Source of the DNA: Bisbaumannia sp015645095
GTDB taxonomy: Bacteria; Pseudomonadota; Gammaproteobacteria; Pseudomonadales; Halomonadaceae
DNA length: 64,000 nucleotides
Reading direction: 5' to 3'
Assembly (NCBI GenBank): GCA_036871055.1
Contig: CP141893.1
Location: 3,596,001 to 3,660,000 of the forward strand
In this document: positions 17,069 through 30,024 of the stretch, piece by piece
Numbering within the stretch: the first letter of the stretch is position 1
Layout of the letters: every line of letters starts with the position of its first letter
Made by a program: the position numbers and the translations under genes
The notes under the pieces: generated by a model
What the model was told of the DNA's origin: nothing
What the model saw: only the letters and a program-made list of their open reading frames with translations
The model's database searches: none

Positions 17069-17138
17069 GAACGCCCCGAGCCAGCGAGGGGCCGGACCGC
17101 GAAGCGGCCCCTAGCGTTATCCTGGTTAGCCAAATACG

Positions 17139-17175
17139 AAAAACCCCGACCATCTGATGATGATCGGGGCTTTTC
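17139..17175 (-). terminator. Terminator of the rRNA operon
   Basis: On the minus strand, GAAAAGCCCCGA and TCGGGGTTTTT form a hairpin about 10 bases after the 5S 3' end, with a T run. Confidence 0.85.
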
Positions 17176-17183
17176 TGAATAAG

Positions 17184-17301
17184 TGCCTGACGATGACCTA
17201 CTCTCGCATGGGGAGACCCCACACTACCATCGGCGCTGAGCGGTTTCACTGCTGAGTTCGGCATGGGATCAGGTGGTTCCCACTCGCTATGGTCGTCAGG
17301 C
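17184..17301 (-). rRNA. rrf: 5S ribosomal RNA
   Basis: Minus-strand sequence opens GCCTGACGACCATAGCGAG and contains the universal CCATGCCGAACTCAG and GGGGTCTCCCCATGCGAGAG blocks, closing with CGTCAGGCA that pairs with the 5' end. About 118 bases; ends placed by stem pairing and may be off by one or two. Confidence 0.95.
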
Positions 17302-17412
17302 GTAAACGGTGGCCGGCTGCGCGCGTGTCGCAACCCGCCTTATGAATCATGCTGTTGAGGATCGTCTCACGTATCCGGCGCGTACCATCGCGCAGACCCC
17401 TTGGGGTTATAT

Positions 17413-20298
<2,886 letters not shown>

Positions 20299-20386
20299 AT
20301 ATAACCCGAAGGGGTCTGGTCACGATTGGTACGATAATTGCCGGATACGCTTGAGACGTATCGTCAATTTGTCAGCATGATTCATA

Positions 20387-20399
20387 TTGTTAAAGAGCA
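20387..20399 (-). promoter_or_regulatory. boxA antitermination site before 23S
   Basis: TGCTCTTTAACAA on the minus strand, a perfect match to the rRNA boxA bound by NusB/NusE, about 90 bases before the 23S gene. Confidence 0.85.
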
Positions 20400-20401
20400 C
20401 T

Positions 20402-20464
20402 TAAAGCTAGAAGCTTTAAGCTGGAAGCTTGAAAAAAACCTCAAGCGTCTAGCTTAAAACTTCG
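20402..20464. repeat. AGCTT-rich inverted repeats in the 23S-side spacer
   Basis: TAAAGCTAGAAGCTTTAAGC and GGAAGCTTGA face TCAAGCGTCTAGCTT, giving overlapping imperfect hairpins built from AAGCTTxAAGCT-like units. A second, longer set lies at 20576-20672. Confidence 0.6.
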
Positions 20465-20492
20465 ATGACTGCGAATGGTATAGGAGGGGAGA

Positions 20493-20568
20493 TGGTGGAG
20501 CCTAGCGGGATCGAACCGCTGACCTCCTGCGTGCAAGGCAGGCGCTCTCCCAGCTGAGCTAAGGCCCC
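20493..20568 (-). tRNA. tRNA-Ala (TGC)
   Basis: 76 bases with encoded CCA. GGGGCCTTAGCTCAGCTGG start, anticodon loop CTTGCAC, T-arm GGTTCGATCC. Lies in the 16S-23S spacer on the 23S side, as in most Proteobacteria. Confidence 0.97.
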
Positions 20569-20575
20569 TGAAACA

Positions 20576-20672
20576 TAGCTGGAAGCTTGAAGCTGAAAGC
20601 TGGAAGAAAAACCCGGCACGACAAACTTTTGGGTTTAACTTCTAGCTTCAAGCTGTCAGCTTAAAGCTTTAG
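20576..20672. repeat. Heptamer-like inverted repeats between the two spacer tRNA genes
   Basis: TAGCTGGAAGCTTGAAGCTG (and AAAGCTGGAAG) can pair imperfectly with CTTCTAGCTTCAAGCTGTCA and CTTAAAGCTTTA. The arms are made of AGCTxxA units seven bases apart, related to the AGCCGGA array at 47455. Confidence 0.6.
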
Positions 20673-20673
20673 A

Positions 20674-20750
<77 letters not shown>

Positions 20751-20843
20751 GGCTAACCATAGGGCTTGCGCCCTAACAGTCATTTGCTCTGGTCGATCAG
20801 GTAATTCATTGTGGACACTTGCCGGCAGGCGGCGGTCGTCGTT

Positions 20844-22383
<1,540 letters not shown>

Positions 22384-22557
22384 AAAATCATTGCGGTTCT
22401 TGCTTGCCACCCGAAGGCAACAAAAGCGAACCAAACTTGGCTCAAGGTTCAAACGTTCTCAAAAAGATCCGCAGATCTTTGACGAGTCGCTTGCCTTGAT
22501 GATTTGGTGACTTCTCACCGCCTCACCGACAAGCGCCCACATGAATTACCTGATCGA

Positions 22558-22570
22558 TTTTTTAAAGAGC
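22558..22570 (-). promoter_or_regulatory. boxA-like site in the rRNA leader
   Basis: GCTCTTTAAAAAA on the minus strand, about 175 bases before 16S; matches the boxA core GCTCTTTAA. Confidence 0.7.
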
Positions 22571-22641
22571 GGCTCCGAACTCTTTAGAGAGTGGAGCGTC
22601 TCGCTTTGGTCGCTGTTGCGACGCCGCTGCGAGGAAGCGAC

Positions 22642-22669
22642 ATTCTACCGATTCGACCGTGACTGTCAA
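22642..22669 (-). promoter_or_regulatory. rRNA operon promoter P2
   Basis: TTGACA (22669-22664), 16-bp spacer, TAGAAT (22647-22642) on the minus strand. About 70 bases before the leader boxA. Confidence 0.85.
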
Positions 22670-22755
22670 GCCCTGCTCGGCGATCCTGAAGCGTGCCACG
22701 ATGTGGCGACTTCCGATCCTCCGGGCCGGCGACTGGCCGGTCGGTGTGGCGATGC

Positions 22756-22783
22756 ATTCTACTGCATCTGGCCGCCCTGTCAA
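22756..22783 (-). promoter_or_regulatory. rRNA operon promoter P1
   Basis: TTGACA (22783-22778), 16-bp spacer, TAGAAT (22761-22756), the same boxes and spacing as P2. An A-rich tract upstream on the minus strand (GGGTTTTTCGAAAC then GAGAAAAACGAGA) may act as an UP element. The rest of 22384-23038 contains leader RNA and the tyrS terminator, with no gene. Confidence 0.85.
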
Positions 22784-22987
22784 TCTCGTTTTTCTCGAGC
22801 GGGTTTCGAAAAACCCAACAGAAACAAGCACTTTTGCCACTCATTGCCGCCGGTGACGATGGCCGTCGCTGGCAGCGGATGCGTACTTTACGGATTTACC
22901 GTGGCCCCTGCAAGCCCTATTTTCCAGAAAGTTACCCACAGCCGGAAAAGGCCGACCGCCTGTGGATGAATCCATGGGCCGGAGACG

Positions 22988-23015
22988 ACAACGCCCGCTC
23001 GGAAGCGGGCGTTGT
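22988..23015 (-). terminator. Terminator of tyrS
   Basis: ACAACGCCCGCT / AGCGGGCGTTGT perfect 12-bp stem with a 4-base loop, 24 bases after the tyrS stop. It has little T tail. Confidence 0.75.
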
Positions 23016-23038
23016 TCACGGCGAACGGGCATGGCCCC

Positions 23039-24235
23039 TCAGGCGATGGTTACCCGGGCATAGCGCTTCTTGCCGGCCTGGATCACATAGCTCTTGCCGC
23101 TCTCGAGCATCAGGTCGCGGGGGGCCACCTCACCGTCCACCTTGACCCGACCATTGCCCAGCATGTCCTTGGCCTGGGCACTGTTATTGGCCAGCCCGGA
23201 GCGATTGAGCACGGCGGCAATCGGGGCCTGGGCACCGTCGAAATCGACGCTCACCTCCGGCAGGTCCTCCGGCAGCTCACCATCGGCCAACTGGTTACCG
23301 GCAGACTTGTGGGCATTGGCCGCGGCCTCTTCGCCGTGATAGCGGGCGATCAGCTCGCGAGCCAGGACCATCTTGATGTCGCGGGGGTTGGCGCCGGCGG
23401 CCATGTCGCGCTTGAGCGCCTCCAGCTCCTCGTTACTCTTCAGCGAGAGCAGTTCGAAGTAGCGCCAGATCAAGCTGTCGGGCATGGAGACCAGCTTGTT
23501 GAACATCACGCCCGGGGCCTCGTCGACGCCCACATAGTTGCCCAGCGACTTGGACATCTTCTGCACGCCGTCCAGGCCCTCGAGCAGCGGCATGGTGATC
23601 ACCACCTGGGGCTCCATGCCGTAGTGCTTCTGCACCTCGCGCCCCATCAGCAGGTTGAACTTCTGATCGGTGCCACCCATCTCGATGTCCGCCTCCAGGG
23701 CCACGGAGTCGTAGCCCTGCACCAGCGGGTAGAGAAACTCGTGAATGGAGATGGACTGGCCAGCCTTGTAGCGCTTCTCGAAGTCATCGCGCTCGAGCAT
23801 CCGTGCCACGGTGCTCTGGGCCGCCAGCTCGATCATCCGGGCGGCATTGAGTTCGCTGAACCACTCGGAGTTGAAGCGCACCTCGGTTTTCTCGGGGTCG
23901 AGGATCTTGAACACCTGCTCCTTGTAGGTCTGGGCGTTGGCCTTGACCTCTTCTTCGGTGAGCGGCTTGCGGGTGACGTTCTTGCCGGTGGGATCGCCGA
24001 TGCGCCCGGTGAAGTCGCCGATCAGGAAGATGATCTGATGCCCCAGGTCCTGAAACTGGCGCATCTTGGTGAGCAGCACGCTATGCCCCAGGTGCAGATC
24101 CGGGGCCGTGGGGTCGAACCCCGCCTTGATACGCAGCTTGCGCCCCGAGGCGAGCTTCTTCTTCAGCTCGTCCTCCAGCAGGATTTCATTGGTACCGCGC
24201 TTCAACAGCGCCAGCGCGCTCTCGACATCGGTCAT
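23039..24235 (-). CDS. tyrS: Tyrosyl-tRNA synthetase
   Basis: Class I aminoacyl-tRNA synthetase that charges tRNA(Tyr). 398 residues. HIGH motif as HLGH at 48-51 (AGFDPTAPDLHLGH), KMSKS at 226-230, and a C-terminal S4-like RNA-binding domain (about 335-395: LGNGRVKVDGEVA). The lysine-rich N-terminal layout and 398-residue length point to the TyrZ-like branch found in Pseudomonas and Halomonas. Lies downstream of, and in the same direction as, nothing else; divergent from anmK. Confidence 0.96.
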   Translation of the reverse strand: MTDVESALALLKRGTNEILLEDELKKKLASGRKLRIKAGFDPTAPDLHLGHSVLLTKMRQFQDLGHQIIFLIGDFTGRIGDPTGKNVTRKPLTEEEVKANAQTYKEQVFKILDPEKTEVRFNSEWFSELNAARMIELAAQSTVARMLERDDFEKRYKAGQSISIHEFLYPLVQGYDSVALEADIEMGGTDQKFNLLMGREVQKHYGMEPQVVITMPLLEGLDGVQKMSKSLGNYVGVDEAPGVMFNKLVSMPDSLIWRYFELLSLKSNEELEALKRDMAAGANPRDIKMVLARELIARYHGEEAAANAHKSAGNQLADGELPEDLPEVSVDFDGAQAPIAAVLNRSGLANNSAQAKDMLGNGRVKVDGEVAPRDLMLESGKSYVIQAGKKRYARVTIA

Positions 24236-24347
24236 CGTACCCTTACTCCACAGAAAGCGGTGTTGACGGCAAAACAGCTTGACGAATGGGACGGGATGTT
24301 AGCATGTCTTGCCCAGCACCGTTGAGAGCCTGCGAGGAGTCGCCAAG

Positions 24348-25475
24348 ATGCCGCTATATATCGGCCTGATGTCGGGCACCAGCCTGGATGCCATCGATGC
24401 CGCCCTGGTGGACTGCAGCGCCCCGGCACCACGCCTGCTGGCGACCCGGGGGGGGGCCATGCCCGAGACGCTACGCAGGCTGCTGTTGCGCCTCTGCCAT
24501 GCCGAGGGCGCTTCCTTCCGTGAACTGGCCGAGGCGGAGGAGACCTTCTGTCGGCTACAGGCCCAAGCGGTCACCGAACTGCTCGAGACCAGCGGCACCA
24601 CTATCACGGAAATCGCCGCCATCGGCAGCCATGGCCAGACCCTCGAGCACGCCCCCGAGGGCCACGCTGGCGGTGCGCCCTACACTCTGCAGCTGGACAA
24701 CCCCAGCCGGCTGGCGGAACTCACCGGCATTAGCGTGGTGGCCGATTTTCGCCGTCGCGACCTGGCCGCCGGTGGCCAGGCCGCCCCCCTGGCGCCGGCC
24801 TTCCACCAGGCGCTGTTTCGTCACCCCGAGGAGTGGCGCCTGGTGCTCAACCTGGGCGGCTATGCCAACCTGACCCTGCTGCCGCCGACCGGTCACCCGG
24901 CCGCCGTGCTGGGTTTCGATAGCGGCCCCGCCAATGCCCTGCTGGATGGCTGGTATCAGCGCCATCAGGGCGGACGCTTCGACGCCGATGGCGCCTGGGC
25001 CGCCGGCGGCCGTGTCGACGAGGCCCTGCTGGCTCGCCTGCTGGCCGATGACTACTTCCGGCGCTCGCCGCCCAAGAGCACCGGTCGTGAATACTTCCAC
25101 CTGGCCTGGCTGGAGCGTCATCTCGATGGCCATGAGCCGCCCCGGGACGTCCAGGCGACCCTGGCCGAGCTGACCGCCGCCAGCGTGGCCCTGGCCATCG
25201 AGCAGCTCTCCACGGACCTGCCCGAGGCCCGGCCCGCCCGGCTGCTGCCCTGTGGCGGAGGCGCCCATAACCCCCACCTGCTGAGTCGCCTCCAGGCCCG
25301 ACTCCCGGGCCTGACACTGACGCCCTGCGCCGAGCTGGGCTGGCCCGCCGACTGGCTGGAGGCCGGCGCCTTCGCCTGGCTGGCCTATCGCCGCCTGAAC
25401 GGGCTGCCCGGCAACCTGCCCTCGGTGACCGGCGCCAAGGGCCCCCGGGTGCTGGGCGGGGTCTACGCCGCCTGA
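24348..25475 (+). CDS. anmK: Anhydro-N-acetylmuramic acid kinase
   Basis: Phosphorylates and opens 1,6-anhydro-MurNAc released in cell-wall recycling, giving MurNAc-6-phosphate. 375 residues. N-terminal phosphate motif IGLMSGTSLDAIDAAL, NLGGYANLT in the middle and LLPCGGGAHNPHL near the C-terminus. GAGGAG lies 9-14 bases before the ATG at 24348. Oddity: codons near residue 35 contain nine consecutive G (24448-24456), a possible slippage site. Gene order tyrS-anmK is common in gammaproteobacteria. Confidence 0.95.
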   Translation: MPLYIGLMSGTSLDAIDAALVDCSAPAPRLLATRGGAMPETLRRLLLRLCHAEGASFRELAEAEETFCRLQAQAVTELLETSGTTITEIAAIGSHGQTLEHAPEGHAGGAPYTLQLDNPSRLAELTGISVVADFRRRDLAAGGQAAPLAPAFHQALFRHPEEWRLVLNLGGYANLTLLPPTGHPAAVLGFDSGPANALLDGWYQRHQGGRFDADGAWAAGGRVDEALLARLLADDYFRRSPPKSTGREYFHLAWLERHLDGHEPPRDVQATLAELTAASVALAIEQLSTDLPEARPARLLPCGGGAHNPHLLSRLQARLPGLTLTPCAELGWPADWLEAGAFAWLAYRRLNGLPGNLPSVTGAKGPRVLGGVYAA

Positions 25476-25484
25476 ACCGCCACG

Positions 25485-26627
25485 CTAAAAGTCATCCCCC
25501 GAGCGCAAGCTAAAGCGCTCGCTGCCACTCTTGGCCTGGTCCACCACTTCGCTGTTGGGATCGCCAAACTTGATCATCATGCGCAGGTCGTTGGCGGAGT
25601 CGGCATGCACCAGGGCCACGTCTTCGCTGACCACTCCCGCTCGATAGAGGTCATAGAGCGCCTGGTCGAAGGTCTGCATGCCCAGGTCCCGGGAGCGCGC
25701 CATGACATTCTTGATCTCGCTCACCTCGCCCTTGCGGATCAGGTCGCTGATCAGCGGCGAGCGCAGCATGATCTCGATGGCCGCGCGGCGCTCTCCCTGG
25801 GGAGTGGGCAGCAGCTGCTGGGCGACGATGGCGCGCAGGTTGAGGGAGAGGTCCAGCCACACCTGGTCGTGGCGCTCGGAGGGGAAGAAGTTGATGATCC
25901 GGTCCAGGGCCTGGTTGGCATTGTTGGCGTGCAGCGTCGCCAGGCAGAGGTGGCCGGTCTCGGCGAAGGTCAGGGCGTGCTCCATGGTCTCCCGGGTGCG
26001 CACCTCGCCGATCAGGATCACATCCGGGGCCTGGCGCAGGGTGTTCTTCAGCGCCACCTCGAAGGAGTCGGTATCGATGCCCACCTCGCGCTGGTTGATG
26101 ATCGCCTTCTTGTGAGGGTGCACGTACTCGATGGGATCCTCGATGCTGATGATATGCCCCCCCAGCGTCTCGTTGCGCTGCTGGATCATCGCCGCCAGGG
26201 TGGTCGACTTGCCGGTGCCGGTGCCGCCCACCACGAATACCAGGCCGCGCTTGATCTCGGCCAGCTCGCCCAGGGCCGGCGGCAAATAGAGCTCCTCCAG
26301 GTGGGGAATATCGAAGGCGATACGCCGCAGCACCATGGCCGGCTGGTTGCGCTGCTGGAAGGCACTGACCCGGAAACGCCCCTTGCCCGGCAGGCTGATG
26401 GCGAAGTTGGCCTCGTGGTCGGTGGCGAAGCGCACCCGCTGGTTCTCCGGTACCGCCGCCTGCACCAGCTCGGTCACCTGGGCCTGGCTCAGCCCCTGTT
26501 CCCCCATGGGGGTCAGCTTGCCGGCGATCTTCAGGGTGGGCGGCGCCTTCACCGAGATCAGCAGATCCGAGGCCTCCTTATCCACCATGATCTGCAACAA
26601 CTGCTCGAGCCATTCGTTCGCGGTCAT
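25485..26627 (-). CDS. pilU: Type IV pilus retraction ATPase PilU
   Basis: PilT-dependent hexameric ATPase that helps depolymerise type IV pili. 380 residues, longer at the C-terminus than PilT as usual for PilU. Walker A GGTGTGKST at 134-142, Asp box IISIEDPIEYVH, Walker B DVILIGEVRT and His box TGHLCLATLHANN. Second gene after pilT with a 42-bp gap, so pilTU is an operon. Confidence 0.95.
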   Translation of the reverse strand: MTANEWLEQLLQIMVDKEASDLLISVKAPPTLKIAGKLTPMGEQGLSQAQVTELVQAAVPENQRVRFATDHEANFAISLPGKGRFRVSAFQQRNQPAMVLRRIAFDIPHLEELYLPPALGELAEIKRGLVFVVGGTGTGKSTTLAAMIQQRNETLGGHIISIEDPIEYVHPHKKAIINQREVGIDTDSFEVALKNTLRQAPDVILIGEVRTRETMEHALTFAETGHLCLATLHANNANQALDRIINFFPSERHDQVWLDLSLNLRAIVAQQLLPTPQGERRAAIEIMLRSPLISDLIRKGEVSEIKNVMARSRDLGMQTFDQALYDLYRAGVVSEDVALVHADSANDLRMMIKFGDPNSEVVDQAKSGSERFSLRSGDDF

Positions 26628-26669
26628 GGGTTATCCCTCGCTCGTCTGGTTGGGGTAATGGCCGCCGAC

Positions 26670-27704
26670 TCAGGTCGGCAGGATCGCCTTGGCCTTGGCC
26701 TGGGCCTCGTCCCGGGAGACCACGCCATCGCTGACCAGGCGCGCCAGGGCCGAATCCAGGGTCTGCATGCCCAGGTTGCCGCCGGTCTGGATCGCCGAGT
26801 AGAGCTGCGCCACCTTGTCCTCGCGGATCAGGTTGCGTACCGCCGCCGTGGCCACCAGGATTTCGTGGGCGGCCACTCGCCCTCCGCCGATACGCTTGAG
26901 CAGGGTCTGGGAGATCACCCCCTGCAAGGATTCGGAGAGCATGGAGCGCACCATGGTCTTCTCCTCGCCGGGGAAGACATCGATGATCCGGTCGATGGTC
27001 TTGGCCGCCGAGGTGGTATGCAGGGTGGCGAACACCAGGTGGCCGGTCTCCGCCGCGGTCAAGGCCAGGCGAATGGTCTCCAGGTCGCGCATCTCCCCCA
27101 CCAGGATGACGTCTGGGTCCTCGCGCAGGGCGCTGCGCAGCGCCGGGGCGAAACCATGGGTATCGCGATGCAGCTCACGCTGATTGACCAGGCAGCGCTT
27201 GCTGCGGTGGACGAATTCCACCGGGTCCTCGATGGTCAGGATATGGTCGTAGCGAGTCTCGTTGACGTAGTCGACCAGCGCCGCCAGGGTGGTACTCTTG
27301 CCCGAGCCGGTGGGCCCGGTGACCAGCACCAGGCCACGCGGCATCAGCGCCAGGCGGCGAAAGACCTCGCCCAGCCCCAGGTCCTCCATGGTCATGATCT
27401 CGGCGGGAATCGTGCGGAAGGCGGCGCCGATGCCGCGCCCCTGGTTGAAGACATTGACACGGAAACGCGCCACCCCCGGCACCTCGAAGGAGAAGTCGGT
27501 CTCCAGGTGCTCCTCGAAGTCGCGGCGTTGCCGGTCGTTGAGAATGTCGTAGACCAGCTTGCGCACCTCGCGATCCTCCATGGCGGGCACGTTGAGGCGA
27601 CGGATGTCGCCATCCACCCGGATCATCGGCGGCAATCCCGACGAGAGATGCAGATCCGAGGCGTTCTGCTTTGCCGAGAATGCCAGCAGTTCGGTAATAT
27701 CCAT
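26670..27704 (-). CDS. pilT: Type IV pilus retraction ATPase PilT
   Basis: The main pilus retraction motor for twitching and DNA uptake. 344 residues. Walker A GPTGSGKST at 130-138, ILTIEDPVEFVH, Walker B DVILVGEMRD, and the retraction-specific AIRNLIRE motif present as AVRNLIRE near residue 290. Divergent from yggS with 47 bp between them, the conserved pilT/yggS-proC arrangement of Pseudomonas. Confidence 0.96.
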   Translation of the reverse strand: MDITELLAFSAKQNASDLHLSSGLPPMIRVDGDIRRLNVPAMEDREVRKLVYDILNDRQRRDFEEHLETDFSFEVPGVARFRVNVFNQGRGIGAAFRTIPAEIMTMEDLGLGEVFRRLALMPRGLVLVTGPTGSGKSTTLAALVDYVNETRYDHILTIEDPVEFVHRSKRCLVNQRELHRDTHGFAPALRSALREDPDVILVGEMRDLETIRLALTAAETGHLVFATLHTTSAAKTIDRIIDVFPGEEKTMVRSMLSESLQGVISQTLLKRIGGGRVAAHEILVATAAVRNLIREDKVAQLYSAIQTGGNLGMQTLDSALARLVSDGVVSRDEAQAKAKAILPT

Positions 27705-27751
27705 GCGATTCCCCCTGTTCCCTGCTCCTAATTGTAAGGACGTGTATCAGT

Positions 27752-28465
27752 ATGACAGAGGTTGCGCTTTCCGAGTCGTTGGCAGCGGCGAATCGACGCC
27801 TGGCCGAGGCCCTGGCCCAGGCCGGTCGCGAGCCCGCAACGGCGCGGCTGCTGGCGGTCAGCAAGACCAAGCCCGCGTTGATGGTGCGTGAAGCCTATCG
27901 ACTCGGCCAGCGCGATTTCGGCGAAAACTACCTCCAGGAGGCCCTGGAGAAGCAGGAAGCCCTGGCCGATCTGCCCGATCTCGTCTGGCATTTCATCGGC
28001 CCCCTGCAATCCAACAAGAGCCGCGCCGTGGCCGAGCATTTCGCCTGGCTGCACAGCCTCGACCGGGAAAAGCTGGCCCGGCGCCTCTCCGAACAGCGCC
28101 CGGCGCATCTGCCACCGCTCAACGTCTGCCTGCAGGTCAATATCAGCGACGAGGCCACCAAGGCCGGCGTCACCCTCGACGACCTGCCGACCCTGGCCGA
28201 AACGGTCGTCGCCTTGCCGGGGCTCTGCCTGCGCGGCCTGATGGCGATTCCTGCCCCCGCCGAGGGGCTCGAGGCTCAGCGCCTTCCCTATGCCAGGCTG
28301 CGCCAGGCCCTGGAAGACTTGCGACAACGCTTCCCCGAGGCGCCCCTGGATACCCTCTCCATGGGCATGAGCGACGACCTGGAGGCCGCCATCGCCGAGG
28401 GGGCCACCTGGGTCCGCCTGGGCACGGCGATCTTCGGCGCCCGCCCCAAGACACCCCGGCCCTAG
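27752..28465 (+). CDS. yggS: PLP homeostasis protein YggS (PLPBP)
   Basis: Alanine-racemase-like TIM barrel that binds pyridoxal phosphate but has no enzyme activity, and balances PLP, amino-acid and keto-acid pools. 237 residues. PLP lysine in LLAVSKTKPA (about residue 37), then FGENYLQEA, WHFIGPLQSNK, and the phosphate-binding LSMGMSDDLEAAI near 206-218. First gene of yggS-proC-yggT. Confidence 0.95.
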   Translation: MTEVALSESLAAANRRLAEALAQAGREPATARLLAVSKTKPALMVREAYRLGQRDFGENYLQEALEKQEALADLPDLVWHFIGPLQSNKSRAVAEHFAWLHSLDREKLARRLSEQRPAHLPPLNVCLQVNISDEATKAGVTLDDLPTLAETVVALPGLCLRGLMAIPAPAEGLEAQRLPYARLRQALEDLRQRFPEAPLDTLSMGMSDDLEAAIAEGATWVRLGTAIFGARPKTPRP

Positions 28466-28503
28466 GCGACCACCTGGGCCCCACGCAGAGGAATCGATTC
28501 CCT

Positions 28504-29325
28504 ATGGCTAGCCAAGTGACGTTCATCGGTGCCGGCAACATGGCCAGTGCCATCTTCGGCGGCATGATCGAGGGCGGCTACCCCGCCTCCGCCATCACCG
28601 CCACCTCACCCAGCGACGACCACCTGGCGCCGCTGCGCCAGCGTTATGGCATCCGTACCGAGACCGACAACGCCCAGGCGGTCGCCGACGCCGACGTGGT
28701 TGTGCTGGCGGTCAAGCCGCAGATCATGCGCGGCGTCTGCGAGGCGATGCGCGATGCCATCCAGGCCCGCAAGCCGCTGATCGTCTCGGTGGCCGCCGGC
28801 CTCTCCGCCGAGACCCTGGAGACCTGGCTGGGCGGCGAGCTGGCGGTGATTCGCTGCATGCCCAATACCCCCTCCCTGGTGGGCGCCGGCGCCTCCGGCC
28901 TCTACGCCAATGCACGAGTCAGCGAGGAACAGCGCCAGCTGGCCACCGGCCTGCTGGAAGCGGTAGGCCTGGTAGAGTGGGTCGAGGAGGAAGCCCTGCT
29001 GGAGGCGGTCACCGCCATCTCCGGTAGCGGCCCGGCCTACTTCTTCCTGTTCTTCGAGGCCCTGGAAGCCGCCGGCGTGCGCCTCGGCCTGCCCGCCGAC
29101 AGCGCCCGCCGCCTGGCCCTGCAGACCGCCTATGGGGCGGCACGCATGGCCCAGCAGAGCGACAAGGACCCGGCCACCCTCAAGCAGAACGTGATGTCGC
29201 CGGGGGGCACCACCGAGCGCGCCATCCACAGCTTCGAGGACGCCGAGCTGCGCCGCATCGTCGAAGAGGCCACCGAGGCCTGCGCCGCCCGCGCCCGGGA
29301 GATGGCCCAGGAACTCGGCCAGTAA
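28504..29325 (+). CDS. proC: Pyrroline-5-carboxylate reductase
   Basis: Last step of proline synthesis: reduces pyrroline-5-carboxylate with NADPH. 273 residues. Rossmann motif FIGAGNMASA at 7-16, VVLAVKPQIM, RCMPNTPSLVGAG and the signature SGSGPAYFFLFFEAL with PGGTTERAI. Paired with proB elsewhere in this window (61 kb), so two of the proline genes are present but unlinked. 38 bp after yggS. Confidence 0.96.
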   Translation: MASQVTFIGAGNMASAIFGGMIEGGYPASAITATSPSDDHLAPLRQRYGIRTETDNAQAVADADVVVLAVKPQIMRGVCEAMRDAIQARKPLIVSVAAGLSAETLETWLGGELAVIRCMPNTPSLVGAGASGLYANARVSEEQRQLATGLLEAVGLVEWVEEEALLEAVTAISGSGPAYFFLFFEALEAAGVRLGLPADSARRLALQTAYGAARMAQQSDKDPATLKQNVMSPGGTTERAIHSFEDAELRRIVEEATEACAARAREMAQELGQ

Positions 29326-29363
29326 CGCCGCCATTCGCATTCAGCCAACAAGGAGCCCCTTCT

Positions 29364-29954
29364 ATGGGCAGTCAAGTGGGAAGCGCCGGCCTGCTGCTGG
29401 TCAACACCCTGATCAATATCTACCTCTTCCTGATGATGCTGCGCTTCCTGCTGCAGGCATCCCGGGCCGACTACTACAACCCCATCAGCCAGTCGGTGGT
29501 GAAGATCACCCAGCCGGTGGTCGGTCTCTTCCAGGGCTTCCTGCGCCCGGTGGGGCCCTTCGACCTGGCCACCCTGGGGGCCGCCTTCGTGATCAAGGCG
29601 ATCAGCATCATCGCCATCCTGCAGATCGCCGGCATCGGCATGCCACCACTGGCCGGCGTGGCCATCGGCGCCGTGGCGGCCATCGCCAACGCCATCCTCA
29701 AGATCTACTTCTTCGCGCTGATCGCCATGATCATCCTCAGCTGGGTGGCCCCCAACGCCAGCCACCCCGGCGCCCTGCTGGTGATGCAGCTGGTGGAGCC
29801 GATCATGGCCCCGGTGCGCCGGGTGATTCCGCCGCTGGGCATGCTCGACCTCTCCCCCATCGTGGTGTTCATCGGCATCAGCATCATCGATGGTATCGTA
29901 GTAGGTTCGCTGACCCGCGCCGCCGGTATCTCCGGCCGCCTGGTCGGCCTGTAA
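29364..29954 (+). CDS. yggT: YggT family integral membrane protein
   Basis: 196 residues with two YGGT repeats, each two membrane helices. The first is around 10-100 (NTLINIYLFLMMLRFLLQA, then NPISQSVVKITQPV), the second around 105-190 (LIAMIILSWVAP, then VEPIMAPVRRVIPPLG). Function unsettled; linked to osmotic and potassium tolerance. Follows proC by 38 bp, same operon. Confidence 0.92.
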   Translation: MGSQVGSAGLLLVNTLINIYLFLMMLRFLLQASRADYYNPISQSVVKITQPVVGLFQGFLRPVGPFDLATLGAAFVIKAISIIAILQIAGIGMPPLAGVAIGAVAAIANAILKIYFFALIAMIILSWVAPNASHPGALLVMQLVEPIMAPVRRVIPPLGMLDLSPIVVFIGISIIDGIVVGSLTRAAGISGRLVGL

Positions 29955-30024
29955 GGCGGATGCCGCCCGCCGTGGCGGCACGCCCTTCGGCAACATAACG
30001 ATACGACTGGACACCAAGGACCCC

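Noticed and set aside
25605..27731. 708-codon open frame on the plus strand
   Set aside because: It runs antisense through both pilU and pilT, which have clear Walker motifs; the long frame is an effect of GC-rich third positions.
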